Origin: Fragilaria radians
Taxonomy: Eukaryota; Bacillariophyta; Fragilariophyceae; Fragilariales; Fragilariaceae
Assembly (NCBI GenBank): GCA_900642245.1
Contig: CAAAJI010000006.1
Coordinates: forward strand, 394,342 to 458,341
Direction: 5' to 3'
Length of the DNA: 64,000 nucleotides
Shown here: piece by piece, positions 22,880 to 31,907 of the stretch
Layout: every line of letters begins with the position of its first letter
Numbering within the stretch: the stretch's first letter is position 1
Translations under genes and position numbers: made by a program
The notes under the pieces: model-generated
The model's input: only the letters and a program-made list of their open reading frames with translations
Database searches by the model: none
What the model was told of the DNA's origin: nothing

Positions 22880-24930
22880 CACCTAAATACCTTTCCGTAT
22901 CTTCAGGGTGCCGTTGGAATAAACTCGTACCCCTTGGTACGGTTCGTCCCTTTTTGGGCTTAACTTCCTTTGAAGTACTCCTCTGTCAAGTAGTAGTTGA
23001 TAATTGACCTTGTATCCATACTCAACTCTTTTTGAGTTTTCTCTGTGTGTTGGCATCTGAAGCCTCCCCTTTCCGTTTTTTGATTTCTTTATACTCAGTA
23101 GTTGAAGATTTATCAAACAGCATGTCTCGTACAAAGACAATTTGTGCTGGTGTAGCATTTAGTACACTGTGTACTGTGGAGCAAATAGCCCAGGCACAAT
23201 TAGCTAATAGTTGTGACCATGGTTCTTGATAATCAAAATCATTGCGCTCTAATTTGTAAGAACACAGCATGTTCCCTAAAGTTTGGTGAACACGTTCCAC
23301 AAAATTAGCTTGCGGAGTTTTGACAGTTCAGGCATAAAGAGTATGGTATAATAGCCCATGTTCAAATCAATGGATGTTGCAAAGGTGAATCCATTTAAAC
23401 TGGTAGGTATATCCTGTATTTTAGGAAGATGAAATGCTACTCGTTGAAGTTTTGAATTTTAAAATTCTAAAGTCTGATATGACTCTAACCTTTCCATTCT
23501 TCTTTGGAATGATGATGATGGAGACTGATATTCTGAGGCTACTTGGGGTTTAAAAATTCCTGAGTCACACAGGCGTTGTATTTACTTTTTTAGTGTGTCC
23601 TTGTATATTTTTGGAACTGAAAAGGGCGCTAGTTGAAAAGGCTTAGCACCGTTAAGCTTACTGGATCTCTTTTCCAGTCTTGAAGTGTTCCATCAAACAA
23701 ATGTTCAAATTTATACAGTAATGCATTCAATTGTTGTTGTTGTATTCTACTTAGATACTTAAGTGGATTGATGTTGGCATCTATGTTTGCCTTTTCATAT
23801 TTGGCATCAAGAATAGACATAGGAGTTGATGCTGTTGCAAAAACATCATGGAGATTGCAAATATCTTTATTTTCACACCAAATAAGACAAATTTGCGTCT
23901 GATGTACACATTCTAAGAACAATTCCATCGAATTTCAAATGTTTGGTGGAAAATAACATATCCATTCCAAGCGTGATTTGTAGATTGCATCCAATGGTCT
24001 TATCATAGTTGGATTGTTGCGCTGCGTCATCCACCTCTACGTTCCAATTAATTTTGCATCTTGGGGCAAATTCTGCATTTGTCGTCTGGAGACTTCATTG
24101 AGCTGTTTCCGGGATTCAAGAAATTTACACAGAAGGTTGTTTTGCTTCATGATAGTTCTAGTACAACCTGTGTATATGAGCACTTTATAAAGTAAATAGA
24201 TTAAATATCACTCTCGCTTTTGGCTATTGATATTTCCAGCATGAAGCCTGCAGTAGGAAGAGTGTTAGTGTCTTGCTTGACATTGGTTTGGGGCAAGCCT
24301 TGTTGTTTTCTTACCTCCATATTCATGTTATCCATGAACTACTGGATTTCTGGGAGCTCATCCAGGGGTTCAAACTCATCCAAAAAATCATCAACGTCAA
24401 CGACACTGTTTTTGTGAGCCTTGGCTTGAACTTAGCTCTTATTTGCGCTTCTGCACTGGCTTTCTTCCTGAAGCAGCACTGAAATTCTTCATGCCCCAAG
24501 TTGCTGCAAAAAAGACAAATGCATTTTCCTTTAAGATTGTTTCAGCTTTAACTCTTTTATTTTTACTAAATTTGCTTTTTTATTCTTGTGCACAATTGGC
24601 TGGTGTGCTGACTTGGGTTTCTCGCCCCGTGCCATTGAAACCTAACCAGAAACCTATCAAAATAGGAACAGACTTTGCTCTCGGTTCTGGCGTTGTCAAA
24701 CCCTTATATCTGGCTGTAGCAATTATAGTGTGTATGTGCAAAGGATGAGCATAGTACAGCATCTCCTTGATTTCATCGGGGTCAAATTTATTTTGGCAAG
24801 TAAGGCATCACCTGTTGAACTGCTGTAGTTGGCTAAGTAAAGCTGACGTAAGCTGATCACAAGGCAATCCTACCCTGCTCCTGTCTTGCCATAGCATTGC
24901 GGTACTTAAGGGCAATAGACTTGAGGGCAA
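22880..24930 (-). mobile_element. internally deleted Ty3/Gypsy retrotransposon relic, minus strand
   Basis: Read on the minus strand it contains, in order: a gag zinc knuckle CLFCSNLGHEEFQC (CX2CX4HX4C, about 24477-24521); a retropepsin start in which the DTG triad reads YTG (LIYTGCTRTI, near 24180); the protease-RT linker ILDAKYEKANID and LFDGTLQDWKRDPVS (within 23629-23928); and the first third of reverse transcriptase ending FATSIDLNMGYYTI. It then jumps to the end of integrase (ANFVERVHQTLGNML, ATPAQIVFVRDM, VYSNGTLKIRKG). RNase H and most of integrase are missing. Further stops and frameshifts are present. The sequence style matches Gypsy elements known from stramenopiles. Confidence 0.8.
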
Positions 24931-25116
24931 TTTCTGTTAGCATCTCTTCTATTCAAACGATGAAAGGTAAGAAGGATTGAAAGCAAACGTACGTTGCACG
25001 TGTTAACTAATTTTATCCTTACCTAATTCAGGGAAAGTAGAAAAATCTTCTTAAAATTCTTGGTACATCGTCTGTCTATCGTTCTGTAATCGACATACAA
25101 TTCGATTCGATCTCTC
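24931..25116. other. 5' flank of the DTWD1-like gene
   Basis: Short AT-rich region between the Gypsy relic and the start at 25117. No clear promoter element. Confidence 0.3.
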
Positions 25117-26052
25117 ATGATTCATGAAGAGAGGATTCGTTGTTATTTGGATTCCTTTCGATCGCTAGAGTCATGGAATAGTAGGAAACAATGGCTTCGT
25201 AAAGTTTGCTGCGGGACATCACGTAGCTTATACTGCCCAGAGTGTTATGGATTGTTGATCCCTGCCGAGGATTGGCCAAAACAAATCGAAGCCTTGCCAT
25301 TTCACCTCGATATTGTTGTTCATGATCGAAGGAATGTTGCCACTGGGCTGCATGCCAAAATATTGAATGATCTTCGTTTGAAACTACATGAATCTTGTCA
25401 TGATTCGGATCGAGGGAGTGCTGTAAGAATATTTGATTTGGAGCGATTAGATTCTCTACCAAGTTCATTCCCCGATGATACTTATTTGCTATTTCCATCC
25501 GAGGATTCGGTACCCCTGACATCGCTAAGTCGGCCCGTGAATACAATTGTGGTACTTGATTGTAAATGGACAAAGTCATCTTCGAGACACCATCCCGTAC
25601 TATCTAACTTGCCAAGGGTTCATCTCTCCGATTCCATTGGACCTAGCTTTTACTGGAGATGGCATGCTGCAGGGCCCAGTTGTCTTAGTACCATAGAAGC
25701 AATCTACGAAGCAGCACGAGAATTGGAGCCGGAGAAGGACTGGCTTCCGTGGCTATGGTTATTTGCTCTCCAGCGTGCTGCTACTGGAGGTGGGCCTCAG
25801 GAAGTGGTATCACTAACAGACAAACTTCGACAGATGGAATTGAGAAAGACCAAGGGAACTCCGAAGCATCGACAGGATAAGGAAAAGGGAAAAATAACAA
25901 AATCGTTAAAGATACGTGACAACAAGAATCAGCTGCGAGTTAGGGATTCATTGGAAAGTACTACACCTGCCTCCCGGGCACGGAAGCCCCAATGGCAAAT
26001 TTGTTTGGAATTCACAGAGGCTGAGAAGGGAATAAGTAAGTTGGCATTATGA
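25117..26052 (+). CDS. DTW-domain tRNA-uridine aminocarboxypropyltransferase, DTWD1-like
   Basis: Single exon, 311 residues. The family transfers the aminocarboxypropyl group of S-adenosylmethionine to uridine in tRNA (acp3U; position 20 for DTWD1). Visible motifs are the CPEC cysteine pair (40-43) after an N-terminal helical region, DIVVHDRRNVATG (65-77), LLFPSED (124-130), the signature DxxW as VVLDCKW (145-151), and LSTIEAIYEAAREL (190-203). The motifs and the segment FYWRWHAAGPSCLSTIEA favour DTWD1 over DTWD2. The C-terminal 75 residues are Lys/Arg-rich, consistent with RNA contact or nuclear import. It converges on the EEP gene, with 208 bp between stop codons. Confidence 0.85.
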   Translation: MIHEERIRCYLDSFRSLESWNSRKQWLRKVCCGTSRSLYCPECYGLLIPAEDWPKQIEALPFHLDIVVHDRRNVATGLHAKILNDLRLKLHESCHDSDRGSAVRIFDLERLDSLPSSFPDDTYLLFPSEDSVPLTSLSRPVNTIVVLDCKWTKSSSRHHPVLSNLPRVHLSDSIGPSFYWRWHAAGPSCLSTIEAIYEAARELEPEKDWLPWLWLFALQRAATGGGPQEVVSLTDKLRQMELRKTKGTPKHRQDKEKGKITKSLKIRDNKNQLRVRDSLESTTPASRARKPQWQICLEFTEAEKGISKLAL

Positions 26053-26260
26053 ATGATTTGAACCCGAAATGTCTACAATAGGAATTAAATTGATGGCTTA
26101 AAGTGATGTTTTACTTTTCAATGGATAAATTTTACCCCCTTCTATACTGATGTGTAATTTCAAACCGTATTGGGCAAGAAACTGGTGTAAGCACAGCAAC
26201 CTTAGTTTGATTGGTTTCTTTCAGATATCGACAATATAAATTTGACATCGCATAATTTGA

Positions 26261-27622
26261 CTAAGTGTCTTTCCTGGTTTTCAGCACAAAGCATGCGGTG
26301 ACTGGAAGGTGATCTGATGGCTCTTCCGAGTTTGGGCATGGCTTCTGACACGGGAAGTCCAATATAGATATTGGTTGCAGTGATGCACTACAATACATTC
26401 TATCATACCTGGCAGCGAACAGTCCCAAGTCCTCCAGTGGTTCTCCTAGAATTGCAAGGTCATGACTGATGCCCCAAAATTTACCTCGATTCAGCTCATT
26501 TTGATACACAGCAATAAATCCCTCAAGATCAAGGACGCCATCAGTGGGAAGTGTGATTTGTTGTTTTTCATCTTTTGAGACAATCACGTCATTTTGTAGG
26601 GATGGTTGCCATCCCATTTGACGGGCCGCTTCTCGAAATTCATCACCTCGACCTATGGAACCATTGATCTGAATAAGCCATTCTTCCACGTCCTTACGAG
26701 ACATTATCACCTTCTCCTGGTCTCTCAGGGAGGCACGTGCATAAAAAATTCGCCGCAACCTATCTCGAACCATCGATGACAATTTTGGATCCTCATATCC
26801 ATTGTTCCCATCTTGTACAAGCTGAGAGATGAGTTCCGTGACGACCATAGTCGGAGGTGGAGTTCGATCCAAGAATGTCATGGCGTCTAATAAAGGAGGT
26901 ACAAAGGCAAGTTGTTTTGTTTTCATCACAATCTGTTCGCCATCCTCTCGAAAGTTAGTATCAAGAGTACCATCTTCCAATAATCGCACAGCACCACATT
27001 CGGAGCCTCCGTTAAAGTCTCCACAAATAATTACAAGAGGTTGAGACGTAGGATTAGGCACGTTCAACTTCTTTGCCATCGTAACGATAGCCTTAGTACC
27101 TTCTATAACTTGCCGCACGCGCCTTTGGCCTTCTCTGCCCGCTTGTAGATGACAATTTAGAACAAACCAGATTGGACTTTTATCGTCAACCTCTTGATCG
27201 TCTACCTTACATCGGAATGCGGTTAGGAGGGTTCGATCCTTGTGAGCCGCTGGTGTCACAAGTGTACATTTGCTTCCTTTCCAAAACGTTGCAGGTCGGA
27301 ATCGTCCCTTCCGAAAAAGCTCGCATTCATCGTAACCCAAATCAGCCATGAAGGAAAAGTCATCCTCAAAGGACTCTGGCGACACTTCCTGTAGACAAAC
27401 CACGTCGGCATTTATCTGACCAATACGATCTTGCAATAAATTCCTTCGATGTGTCCATGATGAGATTTCCCGATTTTCCACCGATAGAGGAGGTGAATAC
27501 ATCTTATAGGTCCACCATGCATCCACACTATTTGGTAGAAGTATGTTGTAACTCAGGATTGACAAGGAGTCAGGGAGGTTGGGAAGAGCGGAAGTAACTA
27601 TCTGATTCGACATGACCACCAT
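26261..27622 (-). CDS. endonuclease/exonuclease/phosphatase (CCR4-type) protein with EF-hand-like insertion
   Basis: Single exon, 453 residues from the ATG at 27622; Met at 27613 is an alternative start. EEP superfamily hydrolase motifs appear in order: LSILSYNIL, DVVCLQEV (metal-binding Glu), VLNCHLQAG, IICGDFNG (metal and base contacts) and EPSDHLPV (catalytic Asp-His). Between GDFN and SDH sits an insertion of roughly 180 residues. It includes RKDVEEWLIQINGSIGRG and DGVLDLEGFIAVYQNEL, the latter like an EF-hand second half, followed by GKFWGISHDLAILG. A plant family annotated as calcium-binding EEP has a similar arrangement. Substrate is undetermined: RNA deadenylase, nuclease and lipid phosphatase are all possible within the fold. 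Confidence 0.8.
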   Translation of the reverse strand: MVVMSNQIVTSALPNLPDSLSILSYNILLPNSVDAWWTYKMYSPPLSVENREISSWTHRRNLLQDRIGQINADVVCLQEVSPESFEDDFSFMADLGYDECELFRKGRFRPATFWKGSKCTLVTPAAHKDRTLLTAFRCKVDDQEVDDKSPIWFVLNCHLQAGREGQRRVRQVIEGTKAIVTMAKKLNVPNPTSQPLVIICGDFNGGSECGAVRLLEDGTLDTNFREDGEQIVMKTKQLAFVPPLLDAMTFLDRTPPPTMVVTELISQLVQDGNNGYEDPKLSSMVRDRLRRIFYARASLRDQEKVIMSRKDVEEWLIQINGSIGRGDEFREAARQMGWQPSLQNDVIVSKDEKQQITLPTDGVLDLEGFIAVYQNELNRGKFWGISHDLAILGEPLEDLGLFAARYDRMYCSASLQPISILDFPCQKPCPNSEEPSDHLPVTACFVLKTRKDT

Positions 27623-28865
27623 TTTTTTGTAAAATACTAACAACACACGGACAAACCTATATCATCAATAGGGATAACCCCAAAATCATTCACATCAAAA
27701 TCTGTTCGTCAAAACGCTACCTAATCTCAGGGCAAGTCTAAGAGAGAATTCAAAAGAACAATTGGAGTGTTTAAGATACATAATTTGTCATTATTGCACT
27801 GCACAGAAATTTAATTTAGATGTAATATTGGAAATGGGAAAAGAAAAGTCTACATACCTACTGATCTAGAATTTAGTAATTTAATTGTAGTAAACTCATT
27901 GTTTAGGCTAAAGGCATATGCAGCAACATTTCATGAGCATCTACCCAAATCGTATATGGGGTGAGGTTTTAAGAAAACATATCATGGGCCAGATTTATGG
28001 ATGGTTGACAGGTCATGACATTATGAGTATCTAGTCATCATGCCAATGGCAATCTTATATGAAGTGGCTGCCATCAAATCTTTGGAGAATATCTACTAAT
28101 TGAAGAATGTATGAATTTCAGATTGTACTTTGATGGAAATGTGGAATTTGACCTACCTTGACTAGGAATCAAGAAGTTAATCCCTAACGCAATAGACACC
28201 AGAATAAGTAATAAAGTACTAGACTAAGAAATGCGTGCGTGTACCGGTTTATGAAGACGTTCATTACCTTTAGTGCTTTTTAAATAATACTAGAATTTAT
28301 ATATTCTTATATTTACTTATCTAACTATGGAAAAGTTACAAGTTAACAATCTTTTTCTTTTTTTACCACATGTTTTATATATGATAAACAGTCATAAGAC
28401 AAACTTACTGAAGATTTTTACAACCCAACACCAACACCTAAAAGAAAAAGAGTTGGAAGGATAATTTGATTTATCCTTATTGACATCCAACTTGAATGTA
28501 TTGACAAACCAAATTATCCTTGTTAACAAGTTGAAGAGACGTGCCTAATCCTTTGGGAAAAGGCTCAAGTAAGATCAAAATCTTCAAGAGAAGATATATC
28601 ATACATCTTTTGAAAAGAGTTCAAGAACATATCTTGAAACAAGTTCTAAAACTTTACAATACCATCATCAATCGATGTCGATCAATAATCATGAGCCTTT
28701 TCGCATGATTTCTTGCGTATGTTAATTATACGTTAAAGTCACCAATTTATCAGCTAGTAGTTACCACAAGTACTACTAGGAAAAATATTGTCGGGACACT
28801 TATTTGAAGTTTTCACTCGTCCACAGCTTTCTTATACAAAATAATTTGAGAAAAGTTTAGAGTCT
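27623..28865. other. intergenic region with an LTR-like repeat
   Basis: AT-rich; no gene recognised. Contains the second copy of the LTR-like repeat (listed separately). The end of the region holds the promoter of the orphan gene at 28866. Confidence 0.45.
28183..28365 (+). repeat. LTR-like dispersed repeat, copy B (possible solo LTR)
   Basis: Same orientation as copy A at 21827-22030, with several anchor blocks in the same order and spacing. No retrotransposon coding sequence is recognisable beside it, so it may be a solo LTR. Boundaries and target-site duplications were not resolved. Confidence 0.5.
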
Positions 28866-29678
28866 ATGCCGAAATTTTTGGATCAATGGGTTGTTGACCG
28901 AACGCTATTTGAATATGTTAGTGGAGGATCTTGTGCTTGTTGTGGTCGAGGATTCTTTTTGCCGGATGGTGTTGAGGGAATGATCCGGGGTATATCCGAC
29001 CTAGAAACAGATGCTGCCAATGCCGAAATTAAGGCAGCGGAGCAATCTCCCTGGCCAAGCGAGATGCGCGAACAAGTTTGGTCTGATCGCGTGAGGTTGC
29101 GATACAAGCTGAAACAAGAAATGGTCAAATATGCCAAGTTTTGGCTAGAGCAGAAGCCATCGTTTGAATCCTGGATGTTAGCGATGGAACCCACGAAACT
29201 GAAGATGATCTTCCAAATGCCAAGATCGGAGGTGTTAGATTGCGTGACTTCTCATTATGGTATTCATTCTGCCTTTGTCGCAGTTCTTACGTCAGTCGTA
29301 GAGCAAGTTGTGCATTTTGGAGATACAAAATATCCCACGGATGGTCGAGGAGAGAGTGAAATTAATTTCGAGAAGGCGCTTACCTACGATCGTAGAGGTG
29401 GTTTCACACTTGCAATCGTGGACAGGGAAGGAAATCGAAATGAGCGTATCATCCGAATTTGGCTGGATCGAATGTCAACTTTGGGTGGACCCACTTTGTT
29501 GGAGCGAACTCCAAAAGGTGTCACAGATAATGGGGGCGCCGATGATGCAGAGGATCAAAAGGAGAATTCTCCGAAACCCAGCTTTCGGATGGATCGTCGT
29601 GTGATTCGACTTTTAATTGCTCGACTTTGGGCAGATAAGCTTTTAGATATGTATACGAATGAAGTTCTTCTTCAATGA
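28866..29678 (+). CDS. conserved-looking hypothetical protein, CxCC motif
   Basis: Single exon, 270 residues; I do not recognise a family. The N-terminus has a CACCGRG cluster (residues 23-29), which could bind metal but lacks a clear partner pair nearby. Residues 45-125 are predominantly helical and charged (Trp-rich: WPSEMREQVWSDRVRLRYK). Two further helical or mixed segments follow, then an Asn/Asp/Glu-rich linker and a C-terminal helix (RRVIRLLIARLWADKLLDMY). No signal peptide or membrane segment is evident. The open frame, its composition and the isolated ATG indicate a real gene. Confidence 0.6.
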   Translation: MPKFLDQWVVDRTLFEYVSGGSCACCGRGFFLPDGVEGMIRGISDLETDAANAEIKAAEQSPWPSEMREQVWSDRVRLRYKLKQEMVKYAKFWLEQKPSFESWMLAMEPTKLKMIFQMPRSEVLDCVTSHYGIHSAFVAVLTSVVEQVVHFGDTKYPTDGRGESEINFEKALTYDRRGGFTLAIVDREGNRNERIIRIWLDRMSTLGGPTLLERTPKGVTDNGGADDAEDQKENSPKPSFRMDRRVIRLLIARLWADKLLDMYTNEVLLQ

Positions 29679-30332
29679 TCGCATACCGGTGGAGGGGGTT
29701 CTCCGTACATATAATTTCTTAATCATAAAGGATAAATCGTATTGAATCAACACAGAATTGTCAATGTTCATACCATCTATGTTTTGTAGAACAATGAGAC
29801 TGCATAGTTTATATAGTTGCTCCTGATGTTTGTTAACCAGCACCATTTACAATTGCAGTATTTTATTGAGAATGAACTAAATAAAATGCGGAAATTTTGA
29901 ATGTAACTAAATTAATGAAATTCTACAAACAATTGATTGTAACTTAGAATCACTTGATTATGGGCAGTGATGCCTGATATATTTCTTTCATTTGTTTATC
30001 ACTTTCAATTTTTATGGTTCTATGGAAAGTTAAAGGTCTAAATCGAATTTTTACTCATGGCTCCTTCGCCCTCTAGTACAAGGGACAGTCACGCAAGTCC
30101 AACAAAGATTTAGTAGCAAACAAACTTAAAAGATATAACATATTGTCTACATTTCATTGCATTCGCAACTTTGTTAGTTCTTGGCATACAATTGTCATTA
30201 GATAGAACAGAGCTGATGGTGAGTTATTTTGAATGTTTCTCGTCAGTCTCGGCAGGTTACAGAAGCAAAACGATTACTATTCTGAGTCTCCCAGGAAGTA
30301 CCACATGCATACACTTTGAATATTCGATCAAG
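29679..30332. other. convergent spacer
   Basis: Between the stops of the orphan (plus) and the kinase (minus). Only short frames without recognisable homology. Confidence 0.45.
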
Positions 30333-31907
30333 TCACATTCTATCCTTCTGAAAGTCAGCGAGCTCCCTTGCACATTTCAAAGGTACTACAGGATCACCGC
30401 ATTTTGAAGGTACGTCACCAGAGGGAAGAACGTAGGGTGTTTCATCTGGTCCACCTCTGATATATGGATGTTCCTGAGCCTCACGGACGGTTATACGATC
30501 CTCTGGATTAGATTTAGTCATCATGGTAATTAGCAGAGTTGCATCTTTTGGGATTTCTGATGTATCTCGAACATTGATTTCGCGGCGGGCGGCTTGATGG
30601 CTTTTCATGCAGAGGCAACCGGATTCGACAACTTCCTGCTTAGATGCATTTACTTTCCGCATGTACTGAGATATGGTAACATTCGGCGGGATACCTGTCA
30701 TGATGACTCTCAGAGTCCATCCTACGGAATAAGCATCGACAATCATACCGTAATCAGCAACACATTCAGTAAGAGCCACAAGCGATCTATCGAAATCAGC
30801 ATCAGTTTTATTTCGAAGTTGATGTTTAATTTCTGGTGCCGCATAAGCTTTCGTTCCTAACGCGCTCATAGCACGCACTTTGGCCCTAGTGGTAGATTGT
30901 CTACCACGTCGACGAGAAGTCATTTTCCTTAAACTCGGCACCTTGGCTGATGGCAATCCTGGTCTATTCCCATCTTCGAAAGGAATTCCCATCGAGATAT
31001 TAGACTGCCGCCTTCTACCGAATGAAGGGGTATCATGTTCGATAGTTTGAACAGTCGCCTCACCAGCGGCTCGAATAGCCGCTTCTTCTTCTTCATTTAG
31101 AGGGAAATCCTCTACATCTTGGGGTAATAGACCTTCATCTACTGCTGATTTTCTTAAGTCGGATGCCGCCTCTTCAACTTTTTCTTCGTCTTCAATGAGC
31201 TTTGCAATATCCTCAAGAGAAATGCGGTTAACTTCGTGAATGATAGAATTTCGCATGCGCTTAGGAGCGCGAACGACTTCGTCATCGTCCAGCGCACGTG
31301 CAAAACCGAAGTCGACAAGCATGAGCTTGAACTTTCCACTTGCAACTATCTTCTGTGCCTCTTTGGAGTCACTCCAAATCATGTCGTCACCTACCCAATC
31401 ATATATATCTTGAGTCGCTAATTCGGTATTCTCCAAGATACAATTTGTGGGTTTGATGTCACGGTGAATAACTGCTCGGCCGTGTAAGTAACTCACAGCT
31501 GCGATGAGATGGCGTGCGACAAGCCGAGAGAGAGGCAGCCCTAATGCACCACGTTTGGAAACTAAGTACTGAAGGTTAGGACCCCGCGCCATTTGCATGC
31601 ACACCAATTGGCAACGATTTTGATAAATTGGAAAGGAACGAATCAGTCGAATGATATTGGGGTGGCGTAATTCGGAAAGAATCGATATCTCACGTTGCGC
31701 ATAAACGCGACTCTTATCTTCTTTGATCTCAATATTTTTTATGGCTACATATTCATCATCTTCATTATCCATTGGCGCCATGATCCTACGCGCCATCCAC
31801 ACTACACCAAATGACCCTCTTCCTAAAACTTCCACGCGTTCGTACATTCTCTCAGCTGCCTCAGGCCAATCTGTTTCAGCCATTTGCGCTCGAAGAAGTT
31901 CTTCCAT
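30333..31907 (-). CDS. serine/threonine protein kinase with a large activation-segment insertion
   Basis: Single exon, 524 residues. The kinase domain starts almost at once: glycine loop GRGSFGVVW (29-37), VAIK with Lys57, the αC Glu in QREISIL, the catalytic loop HRDIKPTN (Asp150) and VDFGFAR (DFG Asp199). The APE motif is at 357-359 (GTKAYAAPE), so the DFG-to-APE segment is about 158 residues instead of the usual 20-30. The insertion is acidic and Glu-rich first (LEDEEKVEEAASD region), then basic and Ser-rich (SRRRGRQSTTRAK). The C-lobe has DAYSVGWTLRVIMTG and a conserved Arg in EDRITVREAQEHPYI. All catalytic residues are present, so it should be active. The family within the Ser/Thr kinases is unclear. 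Confidence 0.88.
   Translation of the reverse strand: MEELLRAQMAETDWPEAAERMYERVEVLGRGSFGVVWMARRIMAPMDNEDDEYVAIKNIEIKEDKSRVYAQREISILSELRHPNIIRLIRSFPIYQNRCQLVCMQMARGPNLQYLVSKRGALGLPLSRLVARHLIAAVSYLHGRAVIHRDIKPTNCILENTELATQDIYDWVGDDMIWSDSKEAQKIVASGKFKLMLVDFGFARALDDDEVVRAPKRMRNSIIHEVNRISLEDIAKLIEDEEKVEEAASDLRKSAVDEGLLPQDVEDFPLNEEEEAAIRAAGEATVQTIEHDTPSFGRRRQSNISMGIPFEDGNRPGLPSAKVPSLRKMTSRRRGRQSTTRAKVRAMSALGTKAYAAPEIKHQLRNKTDADFDRSLVALTECVADYGMIVDAYSVGWTLRVIMTGIPPNVTISQYMRKVNASKQEVVESGCLCMKSHQAARREINVRDTSEIPKDATLLITMMTKSNPEDRITVREAQEHPYIRGGPDETPYVLPSGDVPSKCGDPVVPLKCARELADFQKDRM

Noticed and set aside
24443..24748. 101-codon plus-strand frame with a hydrophobic start
   Set aside because: It is antisense to the Gypsy gag zinc knuckle, which explains the sequence better.
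26050..26070. B-box-like GGTTCAAATC on the minus strand
   Set aside because: The flanks do not form a T-stem and no A-box or acceptor stem is found.
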